DNA of 52,519 nucleotides from Actinomycetes bacterium (GCA_021793295.1 JAJYTA010000010.1:1-52519); one strand, 5' to 3'; numbered from the stretch's first letter, positions 1-9,546 are shown. The notes: a model not told the origin generated them from the sequence alone. A program made the numbers and translations.

Positions 1-176
1 TCGGAGTCTCGGTGGGAGTCTCCGTCGGAGTCTCGGTCGGGGTCTCCGTCGGAGTCTCGGTGGGAGTCTCCGTCGGAGTCTCGGTGGGAGTCTCCGTCGG
101 AGTCTCGGTGGGAGTCTCCGTCGGAGTCTCGGTGGGGGTCCCGGTGGGGGTCTCGGTCGGGGTCTCCGTCGGCTTC
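1..176 (-). repeat. 12/24-bp tandem repeat coding for TETP units
   Basis: A head-to-tail repeat of a 12-bp unit encodes Thr-Glu-Thr-Pro on the minus strand. Alternating third-base variants give a 24-bp higher-order period, so the copies are nearly identical at DNA level. It continues past the left edge. The array is prone to slippage, so the unit number may differ between strains or assemblies. Confidence 0.9.
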
Positions 177-592
177 GCCGGGTGGTACTTGCAGACGGTG
201 TAGTTGCTGATCTGGGCGGGCTTTCCGGATGCGTTCACCGGCGCGTGCAGGTGCGTGAGGTCCGGGCCGAGGAACAGGTTCGTCTGCGGACCGCCCTTGA
301 CCAGCACCGCGAGGTCGATGCCGAGTCGTTCGCCCTCAGCGGTCAGCACGACGTCGAGCTGCATGTTGTCATCGGACAGGTCGACGGTGAACCACGAGTG
401 CTCGAGGATGTCCGGAACGTCCCGGCTGCCCTCCCAGAACACGTCGGGAACGAGCCCTTCACACGACTTGACGTTGCCGTCAAGGGTCTGGTCCGGCTCG
501 GCATGGTCGGCCGCGGCCGGCAGCGTCCCCAGAGCGAACGCCCCGATCACGGCAGCGGGCAAGAGTGCACGAATGTAGGCAAAGCGGCGCAC
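1..592 (-). CDS. Secreted protein with TETP-repeat stalk, 3' end outside window
   Basis: This is a partial gene; it starts at a GTG (592) behind GAGAGG and runs off the left edge. Residues 1-28 look like a Sec signal peptide (basic start, hydrophobic core, AAA-D junction). A globular part of about 110 residues follows, with a Cys pair and the stretch VLVKGGPQTNLF then LHAPVN. That pattern recurs in actinobacterial cell-wall-anchored proteins, as I recall the family. From about residue 138 the chain becomes pure Thr-Glu-Thr-Pro repeats, a typical extended stalk. A C-terminal sorting signal would be expected beyond the edge but is not visible. It lies 94 bp downstream of ppdK on the same strand. 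Function unknown; a surface role is inferred. Confidence 0.75.
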   Translation of the reverse strand, partial: MRRFAYIRALLPAAVIGAFALGTLPAAADHAEPDQTLDGNVKSCEGLVPDVFWEGSRDVPDILEHSWFTVDLSDDNMQLDVVLTAEGERLGIDLAVLVKGGPQTNLFLGPDLTHLHAPVNASGKPAQISNYTVCKYHPAKPTETPTETPTGTPTETPTETPTETPTETPTETPTETPTETPTETPTETPTETPTETP

Positions 593-686
593 AAAGGCCT
601 CTCAGGTATCAAAGGTGAGATCTCGATGGAAGCAGACCGAACCGTACCGACCCGGTCACGCCGACACAAGATTGATCAATAACGAT

Positions 687-3401
687 TCAGGCACTTTCAC
701 CGTGACGCACGTGCGGGCTGGTCAGAGCCGCGCGACCCGCCTCGAGCCGAGCCACCGGAACCCGGAACGGCGAGCACGAGACGTAGTCGAGTTTGATCGA
801 CTCGAAGAAGTGGATCGAATCAGGGTCGCCGCCGTGCTCACCGCAGATGCCGAGCTTCAACTCCGGCCTGGTCTCCTTGCCCTCCCACGCCGCGATCGAC
901 ACCAGCCGCCCGACGCCCTCGGCGTCGATCGACTCGAACGGGCTCACACCGAACACGCCGCGTTCGAGATAAGTGGGGAAGATCATCGCCTCGACGTCGT
1001 CGCGCGAGAATCCCCACGCCGTCTGGGTGAGGTCGTTGGTGCCGAACGAGAAGAACTCGGCCGCTTCGGCCACCGCGTGCGCCGTCATCGCCGCCCTCGG
1101 TAGCTCGATCATCGTCCCGATCGGGAATGAGAGGTCGACGCCAGTCTCGGCCGCCACCTCGGCCACGGTGGCCTCGGCCATGTCGCGGACGGCCTCGAGC
1201 TCTTGCACCGCCGCGACGAGCGGGACCATGATCTCCGGGCGCGGGTCACGCCCCTTGCCGCGCAGCTCGGCGGCCGCCTCGGCGATCGCGCGGACCTGCA
1301 GGCGGAACAGTTCGGGCACCATGAGGCCCAGCCGCACGCCGCGCATTCCGAGCATCGGGTTCTGTTCGTGCAGCCTGCGCACCTCGGCCAGCAGGGCCGA
1401 GGCTTCCTCGTCTCGCTCCCCCTTGGCCTCGGCGACGGCCACGCGCACCGACAGGTCGGTCAGGTCCGGCAAGAACTCGTGCAGCGGCGGATCAAGCAAC
1501 CGGATCGTCACCGGCAGCCCGTCCATCGCCTCGAGGATGCCGACGAAGTCGTCCCGCTGCAGTGGGCGCAGTTCGTCCAAGCCGGCCTGGCGTTGCTCGT
1601 CGGTACGGGCCAGGATGACCCGTTCCACGATCTTGCGCCGCGGCCCGAGGAACATGTGCTCGGTCCGGCACAACCCGATGCCGCCGGCGCCGAGCGCCCG
1701 GGCTCGGGCGGCGTCCTCGGCGGTGTCGGCGTTGGCCCGCACGGCCATGCGTCGTCGCCGGTCCGCGTGGTCCATGAAGCGCAACACGGCATCGACGACC
1801 TCTTGACGCGCCGGGTCGATCTCGCCCTCAGCCGTGGGCTCGCCGTGCAGCGCGTCGACCACCGCCGACGGCACGACCGGAACCGGGCCCAGGAAGACCT
1901 CGCCGGTCCCGCCGTCGATCGAGATCACATCGCCCTCGCGGACGGTTTCGCCGCCCTCGACGGTGAACGCACGGGCCTCAGGGTCCAGGCGTAACGCGTC
2001 GACCCCGACCACGCACGTGCGTCCCATCCCGCGCGCCACCACAGCCGCGTGGCTGGTCTTACCGCCACGTGAGGTCAACACGCCGCGCGAGGCGACCATG
2101 CCTTGCAGGTCGTCCGGGCTGGTCTCACGCCGAACCAAGATCACGTCGGCACCGGCAGCGGCCCACTCCACCGCTGTCGCCGAGTCGAAGGCGACCTTGC
2201 CTACCGCGGCGCCCGGACTGGCCGCCATTCCGCGCGCGATCACCTGGCGCTGGGCCGACGGGTCGAACTGCGGAAACATCAGCTGCGCGAGTTGGGCGCC
2301 GGTGACCCGCGACAGCGCTTCGTCGTCATCGATGACGCCCTCGTCGACCAGTTGCCCGGCGATCCGGAATGCCGCCGCGGCGGTGCGCTTGCCGACCCGG
2401 GTCTGCAGCATCCACAACGTGCCGCGCTCGATGGTGAACTCGATGTCGCACAGGTCGCGGTAGTGACGTTCGAGTGTGGCCATGATGCCCAGCAGAGAGT
2501 CGTAGGACGCCCGGTCCAGTTCGGCCAGTTCGGTCAGCGGCAGCGTGTTGCGGATACCGGCGACCACATCCTCACCTTGGGCGTTGGGCAGGTAATCGCC
2601 GTACACCCCTTGCTCGCCGGTCGCGGGGTCACGCGTGAAGGCCACCCCGGTTCCGGAGTCCGGGCCCAGGTTGCCGAAAACCATCGTGCAGACGTTGACC
2701 GCGGTGCCGAGATCGTCCGGGATCCGCTCTTGACGACGGTAGAGGCGGGCACGCTCGGTGTTCCACGAGTCGAAGACCGCCCGCACGGCGAGCTCGAGCT
2801 GGCGGTGCGGGTCCTGCGGGAAGTCTTCGCCGCACTCCCGGTGGACGATCTTCTTGAACTGCTCCACCAGCGCACGCAGGTCTTCGGCGCCGAGCTCGAC
2901 GTCGGACTCCACGCCGCGGTCGGCCTGCATGGCCTCGATCGCCTCGGAGAAGTGGTGGCCCGCGACTCCCAGGACCGTCTCGCCGAACATCTGCACCAGG
3001 CGCCGGTAGGAATCCCAGGCGAAGCGGTCGTCGCCGGAGCGCTGGGCCAGGCCGGTCACCGACACGTCGGTCAGCCCGACGTTGAGCACGGTGTCCATCA
3101 TTCCGGGCATCGAGAACTTCGCGCCCGAGCGCACCGACACCAGCAGCGGGTCGTCGGGGTCGCCGAGGCGTTTTCCGGTGCGCCGCTCGAGCTCGCTCAA
3201 CTGGGCCGAGACCTGCTCGGCCAGTTCGTCCGGCTCGCGTCCGGTCGCGAGGTAGTGCCGGCACGCCTCAGTGGTGATGGTGAACCCCGGTGGGACCGGC
3301 AGCCCCAGCGAAGTCATCTCGGCGAGGTTCGCGCCCTTGCCTCCGAGCAGATCCTTGTCGTCCTTGCTGCCCTGCGAAAAGTCGAACACGTACTGCGTCA
3401 C
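687..3401 (-). CDS. ppdK: Pyruvate, phosphate dikinase
   Basis: PPDK interconverts pyruvate, ATP and phosphate with PEP, AMP and pyrophosphate in the cytosol. The 904 residues match the usual length. The N-terminal ATP-grasp half opens with LLGGKGANLAEM. The swivelling phosphohistidine domain carries GGKTSHAAVVARG, with the catalytic His near residue 452. The C-terminal PEP/pyruvate barrel has SFGTNDLTQ and the catalytic Cys in LGICGEHGG near residue 850. The start is a GTG with GGGG seven bases upstream. It appears monocistronic, with about 280 bp of non-coding DNA upstream. No adjacent PPDK regulatory kinase/phosphatase gene (DUF299) is present. Confidence 0.96.
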   Translation of the reverse strand: MTQYVFDFSQGSKDDKDLLGGKGANLAEMTSLGLPVPPGFTITTEACRHYLATGREPDELAEQVSAQLSELERRTGKRLGDPDDPLLVSVRSGAKFSMPGMMDTVLNVGLTDVSVTGLAQRSGDDRFAWDSYRRLVQMFGETVLGVAGHHFSEAIEAMQADRGVESDVELGAEDLRALVEQFKKIVHRECGEDFPQDPHRQLELAVRAVFDSWNTERARLYRRQERIPDDLGTAVNVCTMVFGNLGPDSGTGVAFTRDPATGEQGVYGDYLPNAQGEDVVAGIRNTLPLTELAELDRASYDSLLGIMATLERHYRDLCDIEFTIERGTLWMLQTRVGKRTAAAAFRIAGQLVDEGVIDDDEALSRVTGAQLAQLMFPQFDPSAQRQVIARGMAASPGAAVGKVAFDSATAVEWAAAGADVILVRRETSPDDLQGMVASRGVLTSRGGKTSHAAVVARGMGRTCVVGVDALRLDPEARAFTVEGGETVREGDVISIDGGTGEVFLGPVPVVPSAVVDALHGEPTAEGEIDPARQEVVDAVLRFMDHADRRRRMAVRANADTAEDAARARALGAGGIGLCRTEHMFLGPRRKIVERVILARTDEQRQAGLDELRPLQRDDFVGILEAMDGLPVTIRLLDPPLHEFLPDLTDLSVRVAVAEAKGERDEEASALLAEVRRLHEQNPMLGMRGVRLGLMVPELFRLQVRAIAEAAAELRGKGRDPRPEIMVPLVAAVQELEAVRDMAEATVAEVAAETGVDLSFPIGTMIELPRAAMTAHAVAEAAEFFSFGTNDLTQTAWGFSRDDVEAMIFPTYLERGVFGVSPFESIDAEGVGRLVSIAAWEGKETRPELKLGICGEHGGDPDSIHFFESIKLDYVSCSPFRVPVARLEAGRAALTSPHVRHGESA

Positions 3402-3458
3402 TGTCCGGCCCCCTTGTGTGCGGATCCCGTGCGCACCATTGCGCGACTTGTGACGCGG

Positions 3459-3464
3459 AGCCTA
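3459..3464 (-). promoter_or_regulatory. Candidate -10 box for ppdK
   Basis: TAGGCT reads toward ppdK and fits the actinobacterial TANNNT -10. It lies 57 bases before the GTG start. No good -35 hexamer is visible. The rest of the 279-bp gap 3402-3680 shows nothing else that I can name. Confidence 0.3.
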
Positions 3465-3680
3465 GTGAGCAGCGCAGTTGTCCCGCCTCGACCACTTTCG
3501 GACCAATCGTCGCGTGGGCTCGCACGTCAGGCGGTCACCCTGGCCGTGACCGCGGGCGATCTCCGTTTCCATCGTGACTGTGACGTGATGCACAGCACAC
3601 GAACTGGTACGTACCTGACCGGACCGGATGAACGCCGAAACGGTGTCCCTCAGCACCACAGGTGCATCAGGCAGGGGAAC

Positions 3681-4016
3681 TCAGTCGGCGGGTTCGGATT
3701 CGCCCGGCTCGGACCCGCTGGACGAACCGCCGGGTAGGTCCTCGCCGACGGTGTCGCGCAACGTCGTCACGTTGAACACCGCCCAGATGAACACCCCGGC
3801 GGCCAGCGCGGAGACGATGATCGTGCCGAACGAGAACTTCGACTGCACGGCCTTGTAGATGACGAACAGGACGGCGACGGTGATCGCGACGGTCTGTAGC
3901 ACCGGGCGCACGTCGACGGCGGTCTGCGACGCCCAGTCGAGTAGCCCGGCGCGCACCACCGGGGCCTCGGCCGCAACGCCGGAGACCTGCATGCTCAGTA
4001 CTGCCGCGCCCGGCAT
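3681..4016 (-). CDS. Small membrane protein of unknown function
   Basis: This 111-residue protein has an AAGGA-type ribosome site seven bases before the ATG. Two hydrophobic stretches (about residues 40-60 and 66-84) are separated by a short basic segment, AVQSKFSFG. The acidic, Ser/Gly-rich tail (SSSGSEPGESEPAD) is probably cytoplasmic or extracytoplasmic and unstructured. The plan of an N-terminal helix, two membrane spans and a short loop vaguely recalls small conjugation proteins of the TcpD type. No conjugation gene is nearby, so I give no function. The frame is supported by strong GC3 codon bias and by conserved hydrophobic periodicity. Confidence 0.6.
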   Translation of the reverse strand: MPGAAVLSMQVSGVAAEAPVVRAGLLDWASQTAVDVRPVLQTVAITVAVLFVIYKAVQSKFSFGTIIVSALAAGVFIWAVFNVTTLRDTVGEDLPGGSSSGSEPGESEPAD

Positions 4017-4160
4017 CCGCCCGTCCTTCCGTCACGGCTGAAACGAGCGACGTGACCGCCCGTCATCGCCACAGCATAAACGTGGGGACCGCGAGGACAC
4101 GACGTGATGACCACGTATCAGGACACCCGACGGCGCGATGCGCCCGGCCGCCTGGTGTGA

Positions 4161-5354
4161 TCAACCGCCGGAGATGCCGATTTCGGCGCCGGCGAGCTCG
4201 TCGTCCCCGCCGTGCTGGTCGTCCAGCCAGCCGGCGGGTAGGGCCACTTTGCGCGGCGTACCTTGACGCCCGCGTGGCGTACCGAGTTCGGCGACGGGGA
4301 ACGGCTGATCCGGGTCGAGCTCGCTCAGGAGCTGGTCGAGCTCGTCGAGTCCGCTGACCATGCCGAGCGCGGCTCGCACCTGTTGGCCGACGACGAAGCC
4401 CTTGAGGTACCAGGCCATGTGTTTGCGCATGTCGCGCAGGCCGCGGTCTTCACCCATCAGGTCGGCCAGCAGCTGCGCGTGCCGTCGCATCATGGCCGCG
4501 ACTTCGCCCAGCGTGGGCAACGGCGGAACGGCCCCGCCGGCGAACGCGGCGGCGAGGTCGCGGAACAGCCACGGCCGCCCGAGGCAGCCCCGCCCGATGA
4601 CGACGCCGTCCACTCCGGTCTCGCGCACCATTCGCACCGCGTCAGCGGCTTCCCAGATGTCGCCGTTGCCGAGCACCGGGATGCTGACGTGCTGTTTGAG
4701 CCGGGCGAGGGCGTCCCAGTCGGCAGCACCCGCATAGTGCTGCGCGGCCGTCCGCCCATGCAACGCGATGGCCGCGCACCCGGCGTCCTCGGCGATCCGG
4801 CCGGCATCGAGGTAGGTCAGCACATCGTCGTCGATGCCTTTGCGCGTCTTCATCGTGACGGGAATGCCGTACGGCTCACCGGCCTCGACAGCGGCGCGCA
4901 GGATGCGCCCGAGCAGGACACGCTTGTACGGCAGCGCCGCTCCCCCGCCCTTGCGGGTCACCTTGGGCACCGGACAGCCGAAGTTCAAGTCGACGTGGGC
5001 GACGCCGTAGTCTCCGGCCAGGATCTTCACGGCCTCGCCGACGTAGTGCGGGTCGACGCCGTACAGCTGCACCGACCGCACATCCTCGGCGTCGGCGAAC
5101 ACCAGCATGGACAGCGTCTTCTCGTCGCGTTCCACGATGCCGCGCGAGGTGATCATCTCGCAGACGTAGAGCCCGGCGCCCTGCTCGGCACACAGTCGGC
5201 GGAACGCGGCGTTGGTGACGCCGGCCATCGGCGCGAGGACCACCGGCGGATCGACGCTCAGCTCGCCGAGACGCAGCGCGGTGGGCACGCCGTCAAAGGC
5301 AGGCGTCGCCGAACTGGGGGCAACGGGGATGGTCGATGTCATGTCGCCACCCAT
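4161..5354 (-). CDS. dusB: tRNA-dihydrouridine synthase (DusB type)
   Basis: Dus enzymes use FMN and NADPH to reduce uridine in the tRNA D-loop. Visible features are the FMN-barrel start PMAGVTNAAFR, the catalytic Cys motif LNFGCPVPKVTRKGGG (Cys near residue 125), the barrel strand VTMKTRKG, and the phosphate-binding GVVIGRGCLGRPWLF. A C-terminal helical tRNA-binding domain follows. At 397 residues it is slightly longer than the family norm because of a Ser/Ala/Pro-rich N-terminus. A second ATG at 5342 may be the true start, with GGTGG four bases upstream. It follows glyS on the same strand with a gap of about 65 bp. Confidence 0.95.
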   Translation of the reverse strand: MGGDMTSTIPVAPSSATPAFDGVPTALRLGELSVDPPVVLAPMAGVTNAAFRRLCAEQGAGLYVCEMITSRGIVERDEKTLSMLVFADAEDVRSVQLYGVDPHYVGEAVKILAGDYGVAHVDLNFGCPVPKVTRKGGGAALPYKRVLLGRILRAAVEAGEPYGIPVTMKTRKGIDDDVLTYLDAGRIAEDAGCAAIALHGRTAAQHYAGAADWDALARLKQHVSIPVLGNGDIWEAADAVRMVRETGVDGVVIGRGCLGRPWLFRDLAAAFAGGAVPPLPTLGEVAAMMRRHAQLLADLMGEDRGLRDMRKHMAWYLKGFVVGQQVRAALGMVSGLDELDQLLSELDPDQPFPVAELGTPRGRQGTPRKVALPAGWLDDQHGGDDELAGAEIGISGG

Positions 5355-5419
5355 TCTCCCTCATCGCAGCGACCGGCCATGGGCCGTGGACCACTCCGCC
5401 TGCAGCGACCGGCCAAGTC

Positions 5420-6784
5420 TCAGGTGGGCAACCGTTCCGCCAGGTACGACTCCACCCGGTCGAGTCCGACGCGCTCCTGGCGCATCGTGTCGCGATCGCG
5501 GACGGTGACCTCGTTGTCCTCGAGTGAGGCGAAGTCGACGGTCACACAGAACGGCGTACCGATCTCGTCCTGGCGGCGATAGCGCCGCCCGATGGCGCCG
5601 GAGTCGTCGAACTCGACGTTCCACCGCGCGCGCAGCCGGGTGGACAGGTCGCGCGCCTTCGGCGAGAGGTCGACATTGCGTGACAACGGCAGGACCGCCA
5701 CCTTGACCGGCGCCAGTCGTGGGTCGAAGCGCAGCACCGTCCGGGCGTCGGCGCCGCCGCGGGCATTGGGCGCATCGTCGACGTCGTAGGCCTCGAGCAG
5801 GAACGCCAGCACCGATCGGGTCAGCCCGACCGCCGGCTCGATGACGTACGGGATCCAGCGAGTGCCTTTCTCCTGGTCGTAGTAGCTGAGGTCCTGGCCG
5901 GAATGGCGAGAGTGCGTGGACAGGTCGAAATCGGTCCGGTTCGCCACGCCCTCGAGTTCGGCGAACTCCGCCGCGCCGAGTCCGAATCGGTACTCGATGT
6001 CGACCGTGCGCTTCGAGTAGTGCGACAACTTGTCATCCGGGTGCTCGTACAGGCGCAGGTTCCCTGCATCGATGCCCAGGTCGACGTACCAGTCCCAGCG
6101 GGCTTGCAGCCAGTAGTCGTGCCACGTTTCGTCGGTGCCCGGCTCGACGAAGAACTCCATCTCCATCTGCTCGAACTCGCGGGTCCGGAAGATGAAGTTC
6201 CCCGGGGTGATCTCGTTCCGGAATGCCTTGCCGACCTGCGCGATACCGAACGGCGGTCGCCGCCGCGACGAGTTCATGACGTTGAGGACATTGGCGAAAA
6301 TGCCCTGCGCGGTCTCGGGCCGCAGGTAATGCAGCCCGTCGTCGGAGTCGACCGGCCCCAAATGGGTGCTCAGCAGGCCACTGAACATCCGCGGCTCGGT
6401 CCATGCGTCTTTGGCCCCGCACTCCGGGCACGGCTGGTCGCCGGGCCGCCCGGATCCGCCGGGCACCTGGCCGGCAGGCAACTGGTCGACGCGAAACCTC
6501 TGGTGACACGCTTGACACTCGGTGAGCGGGTCGACGAAGCGGTCGACGTGACCGGAGGCCACCCAGACCTCACGCGGCAAAATCACCGCGGAATCCAGGC
6601 CCACGACGTCGTCACGCTGCTGGACCATGGACCGCCACCATTGCCGGCGGATGTTCTCTTTCAGCTCCACCCCGAGTGGCCCGTAGTCCCACGCCGACCT
6701 GGTTCCGCCGTAGATCTCGCCGGTCGGGTAAACGAATCCCCGACGCTTGGCGAGGGACACGATGGCGTCGACGGGCACGGGCAC
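5420..6784 (-). CDS. glyS: Glycyl-tRNA synthetase, class II alpha2 type
   Basis: This enzyme charges tRNA-Gly. About 454 residues begin with the class II GlyRS signature ([26 protein letters not shown]). A Cys pair follows in CQACHQ and another in CPECGAK, a zinc-binding insertion. Motif 2 lies in [16 protein letters not shown], and the C-terminus is an anticodon-binding domain. Three in-frame GTG codons at 6790, 6784 and 6778 arise from a GTGCCC triplication. GGAG lies only three bases before the first but nine before the second, so 6784 is preferred. No T-box leader is visible upstream. It probably forms a transcript with dusB. Confidence 0.95.
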   Translation of the reverse strand: MPVPVDAIVSLAKRRGFVYPTGEIYGGTRSAWDYGPLGVELKENIRRQWWRSMVQQRDDVVGLDSAVILPREVWVASGHVDRFVDPLTECQACHQRFRVDQLPAGQVPGGSGRPGDQPCPECGAKDAWTEPRMFSGLLSTHLGPVDSDDGLHYLRPETAQGIFANVLNVMNSSRRRPPFGIAQVGKAFRNEITPGNFIFRTREFEQMEMEFFVEPGTDETWHDYWLQARWDWYVDLGIDAGNLRLYEHPDDKLSHYSKRTVDIEYRFGLGAAEFAELEGVANRTDFDLSTHSRHSGQDLSYYDQEKGTRWIPYVIEPAVGLTRSVLAFLLEAYDVDDAPNARGGADARTVLRFDPRLAPVKVAVLPLSRNVDLSPKARDLSTRLRARWNVEFDDSGAIGRRYRRQDEIGTPFCVTVDFASLEDNEVTVRDRDTMRQERVGLDRVESYLAERLPT

Positions 6785-6909
6785 GGGCACTCACTCCAAA
6801 TCCAGGCGTGACGGCGTCGAGACCGGAACCACTACTATCAGTCGCCCCGGGTCGAGAGTCGAGGGTAAACGAGGGGTCGTCGCATCGATCGAATTCGCCG
6901 GGCTCGGAT

Positions 6910-8154
6910 TCATGCCTGTACCTGGTCGGCCAGTCGGACCGAGCCCCGCCCCGCGATTCGCCGCCCCCGGCCGCGCACGGCGACCACAGCCAGGCCCGTG
7001 GTGACCGGAACCGCAGCGATGATGCCCAGACCCCCGACCAGGGAGCGCACGATCTCTTGCGCCACGGCCTCGGTGGTGACGGCGTCGAACATCCCCTGGC
7101 CCGCGACGCTGAAGACCATCAGCAGCGGCAACGACGCACCCACGTACGCCAGGACCAGCGTGTTCACGGTGGCTGCCACGTGCTCGCGGCCGATGCGCAG
7201 CCCGGCGGCGAACAGCGAGCGACGCGAGGCCGCCGGGTCGGCCGCGGCGAGTTCCCACACCGCGGCGCTCTGCGTCACGGTGACGTCGTCGAGCACGCCC
7301 AGCGCACCGATCACGAGACCAGCGAGCAGCAAGCCCCGGACGTTCAGGTCGGTGTCGATCGCGCCGAGATACGACGCCGCATGATCGGCGAGACCGGTGA
7401 AATTGGCCAGCGACGTGAACACGGTCCCGAGCACGCCGGTGAGCGCCAGACTGATCAACGTGCCGATGAGCGCGACCGACGTGCGGATCGACAGTCCATG
7501 CGCGAGATACAGCGTGACGATCATGATGACGGCGGCGCCGACCACGGCGACCGGCAGCGGCTCACCGCCGGTGAGCAATGCGGGCAGGACGAAGACGACC
7601 AGCACCGCGATCGATACACCCAGCCCGCCCAGGGCGGCCACGCCCTTCCACCCCGACAGCGCCACCACGGCCACGCCGAACAACACACCCAGCCAGATCA
7701 ACGAACCGCTGCGCTGGAAATCGAGGACCTCGTACCGGCTGTCCAGGGGCGCCTCAGGCAGGGCACCCAGCACGACGGCATCACCGACGTCGAACTGCGG
7801 GGCACCGGTGCCGAACGGCAGGGGCACGACGGCTTCGGTGCCCTCGTCCGGGCCGGACTCGATGCGCACCTGCGCTTCCCGGCACTCCCCCGGCGACTGC
7901 GCTGGCCCGTGGCTGTGACCAGAGGTGTTGGAAGGGTCGCGGGCAGTGACGTCAGCGCAGTCGTCGATGGCCACGATGGTCGCGTCGGTACGGACCCCGG
8001 ACTCGATGCTGGGCGGCTCTCCGGACGGCCAGAGCAGGACGAGCCCGGCGATCGTGGCGACGATCAGCGGAACCAGGACACACAACACCACGCGGCGCAT
8101 ATGCGCAGACGCCGGGGCGGGCGGGCCGTGTGAGTGCAGATGGGCGCCGCTCAC
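6910..8154 (-). CDS. YibE/F-like multispan membrane protein
   Basis: The 414-residue protein has one membrane span near residues 22-42. A soluble, OB-like exported segment of about 100 residues follows, and then seven or so further spans. The core GVLDDVTVTQSAAVWEL is characteristic of the YibE/F family (PF07907). Its biochemical role is not established; transport has been suggested. A His-containing N-terminus (HLHSHG) and HSHG in the exported segment are visible. The GTG start overlaps the upstream stop as GTGA, implying translational coupling with the ABM-domain gene. An apparent upstream extension in this frame overlaps that gene and is rejected. Confidence 0.88.
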   Translation of the reverse strand: MSGAHLHSHGPPAPASAHMRRVVLCVLVPLIVATIAGLVLLWPSGEPPSIESGVRTDATIVAIDDCADVTARDPSNTSGHSHGPAQSPGECREAQVRIESGPDEGTEAVVPLPFGTGAPQFDVGDAVVLGALPEAPLDSRYEVLDFQRSGSLIWLGVLFGVAVVALSGWKGVAALGGLGVSIAVLVVFVLPALLTGGEPLPVAVVGAAVIMIVTLYLAHGLSIRTSVALIGTLISLALTGVLGTVFTSLANFTGLADHAASYLGAIDTDLNVRGLLLAGLVIGALGVLDDVTVTQSAAVWELAAADPAASRRSLFAAGLRIGREHVAATVNTLVLAYVGASLPLLMVFSVAGQGMFDAVTTEAVAQEIVRSLVGGLGIIAAVPVTTGLAVVAVRGRGRRIAGRGSVRLADQVQA

Positions 8155-8474
8155 GCCGGCTCGCCCCGGTCGTCCGATTCCGCAACCGCCGGCACCGACG
8201 CCATGAGCTCGTAGGCCGACGGCTCGTCGACGGCCAGCGACAGCAGCGGCACCGCTTCGACCTTCACGTCGTAGGACGACAGGGCACGCCGATAGGAGCC
8301 GACGTTCTTCCATCGACTGGTGATGACCCACAGTGTCGGGTCATCTGCTGCTCTGCCGATGTGGCCGCTGCGCCAACCCGGTCGTTCGGACAGCACCTCG
8401 AGAGCGCGGCGCGCGCGATCGACGAACGACTCGGCTTCTTCAGCAGGGACGCGGTACCGCGTGACGACGAGCAT
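8151..8474 (-). CDS. Antibiotic-biosynthesis monooxygenase (ABM) domain protein
   Basis: This is a 107-residue single-domain ferredoxin-like protein. Strand-helix features MLVVTRYRVP, SFVDRARRALEVL and LWVITSRWKNVGSYRRAL match small ABM/dimeric alpha-beta barrel proteins. Members include cofactor-free oxygenases and heme-degrading enzymes, and many have no known reaction. GAAGGAAG lies upstream of the ATG. It is the first gene of a two-gene unit with the YibE/F gene. The family call is fairly firm; the reaction is unknown. Confidence 0.75.
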   Translation of the reverse strand: MLVVTRYRVPAEEAESFVDRARRALEVLSERPGWRSGHIGRAADDPTLWVITSRWKNVGSYRRALSSYDVKVEAVPLLSLAVDEPSAYELMASVPAVAESDDRGEPA

Positions 8475-8662
8475 CGGACTTCCTTCAGTCGATCGACAGG
8501 CGGCGTCGATGCTAGCGGTAGACCGGTGATCATCGCGCTGACGGCGACCGCGTCGACGCCGCGAGTCGGGCGCGGTCAGCCTATTGAGGACCATGTCCGG
8601 GCATCACCGTACGATTGGCGAGTTGACGTTCGCCATCGTGACGTCCGAACCGAAGGAAGACC

Positions 8663-9076
8663 GTGCCACAGAACCGCCGCCAGCCTCGCCGTACCCCGAA
8701 CCGTCGGCCCGCCGCGCCCGGCCAGGGGTCGCGTGCGCCGCGTCCGGGCGGTTCGCGCCGCCCGGGCCCGCCCGTCCCGCCGGCGCGCTCGAGTGCGCGC
8801 GTCCGGCTCGAGGGCTTCAGCTACCCGATTCTGGTCCGGCTGAGTTCCGCACCCAAGTGGCTCATCGGTATCGGTACCGGGGCCGTGCTGCTCGGCGGGC
8901 TGCTGGCGCCGCCCCCGTGGGGCCCGGCGCTCCTGGGCCTCGTGGTGCTCTTCCTCGCCTGGCTGCTCACGCTGGCGTGGCCGCGGCTCGAGTCGACCGC
9001 CCGCTTCGTTCGGTTTCTCATCGTCGTCGCGCTTGCCGCCGTGGTCGTGGCGCGCGCGTCGGGGTGGATCGCGTAA
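8663..9076 (+). CDS. DUF6703-like membrane protein
   Basis: This 137-residue protein has an Arg/Pro-rich disordered N-terminus (about residues 1-45, basic and probably cytoplasmic). Three closely spaced hydrophobic segments follow, ending in VVVARASGWIA. The architecture and the segment LEGFSYPILVRLSSAPKWL recall the actinobacterial DUF6703 family. The start is a GTG at 8663. It is divergent from the ABM gene across a gap of about 190 bp and converges on zur with 8 bp between stops. No function is known. Confidence 0.7.
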   Translation: MPQNRRQPRRTPNRRPAAPGQGSRAPRPGGSRRPGPPVPPARSSARVRLEGFSYPILVRLSSAPKWLIGIGTGAVLLGGLLAPPPWGPALLGLVVLFLAWLLTLAWPRLESTARFVRFLIVVALAAVVVARASGWIA

Positions 9077-9084
9077 CCGGTCGG

Positions 9085-9546
9085 CTACGCGGCCGCGCAG
9101 CGCGGACACGTGCCGAAGATCTCGATGGTGTGCGACACGTCGGTGTAGCCGTGCTTGTCGGCGACCGTCTTCATCCACCGCTCGACCGCGGGCCCGGCGA
9201 TCTCGACCGTGGCCTTGCAGGTACGGCACACCAGGTGGTGATGATGCTCCTCGCGCAGGCATCGGCGGTAGACCGCCTCGCCACCGTCGGCGCGCAACAC
9301 GTCCACCCGGCCGTCGTCGGCGAGCCCTTGCAGGGTGCGATACACCGTGGCCAGGCCTACGCCCACCCCACGCGCTCGCAGTGCGGCATGGAGGTCTTGG
9401 GCGCTGATGAAGTCAGCGGTCTCGTCCAGGATCTCGTCCACCGCCGCCCGCTGGCGGGTGCGACGTTGCTCCTTGACCGGCTGATCACTGCCCGCCAATG
9501 CGTACCCCACCTTCCTGCTCACCCCGTGGTGCCCACTCTTGGCCAT
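9085..9546 (-). CDS. zur: Fur-family zinc uptake regulator
   Basis: Zur represses zinc uptake genes when zinc-loaded. The winged-helix part has QRAAVDEIL, ISAQDLHAAL and GLATVYRTLQGL (recognition helix). The dimer domain holds the His-rich regulatory motif EEHHHHLVC and the structural CxxC pairs CRTC and CPRC. The divergent znuACB operon makes zinc, rather than iron, the likely signal. The start is uncertain: ATGs at 9555 and 9546 and later GTG/TTG codons are possible, and the conserved domain begins around QPVKEQRRTRQ. A 17-bp palindrome lies 49 bp upstream, implying autoregulation. Confidence 0.9.
   Translation of the reverse strand: MAKSGHHGVSRKVGYALAGSDQPVKEQRRTRQRAAVDEILDETADFISAQDLHAALRARGVGVGLATVYRTLQGLADDGRVDVLRADGGEAVYRRCLREEHHHHLVCRTCKATVEIAGPAVERWMKTVADKHGYTDVSHTIEIFGTCPRCAAA

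Noticed and set aside
1-176. CRISPR-like array
   Set aside because: There are no spacers; the units are contiguous and in frame.
12-203. Plus-strand frame of Gly-Val-Ser-Val repeats
   Set aside because: It is the antisense reading of the TETP stalk, which belongs to a minus-strand gene with signal peptide and ribosome site.
6791-6909. T-box leader for glyS
   Set aside because: No T-box sequence or specifier structure found in the 119 bp upstream.
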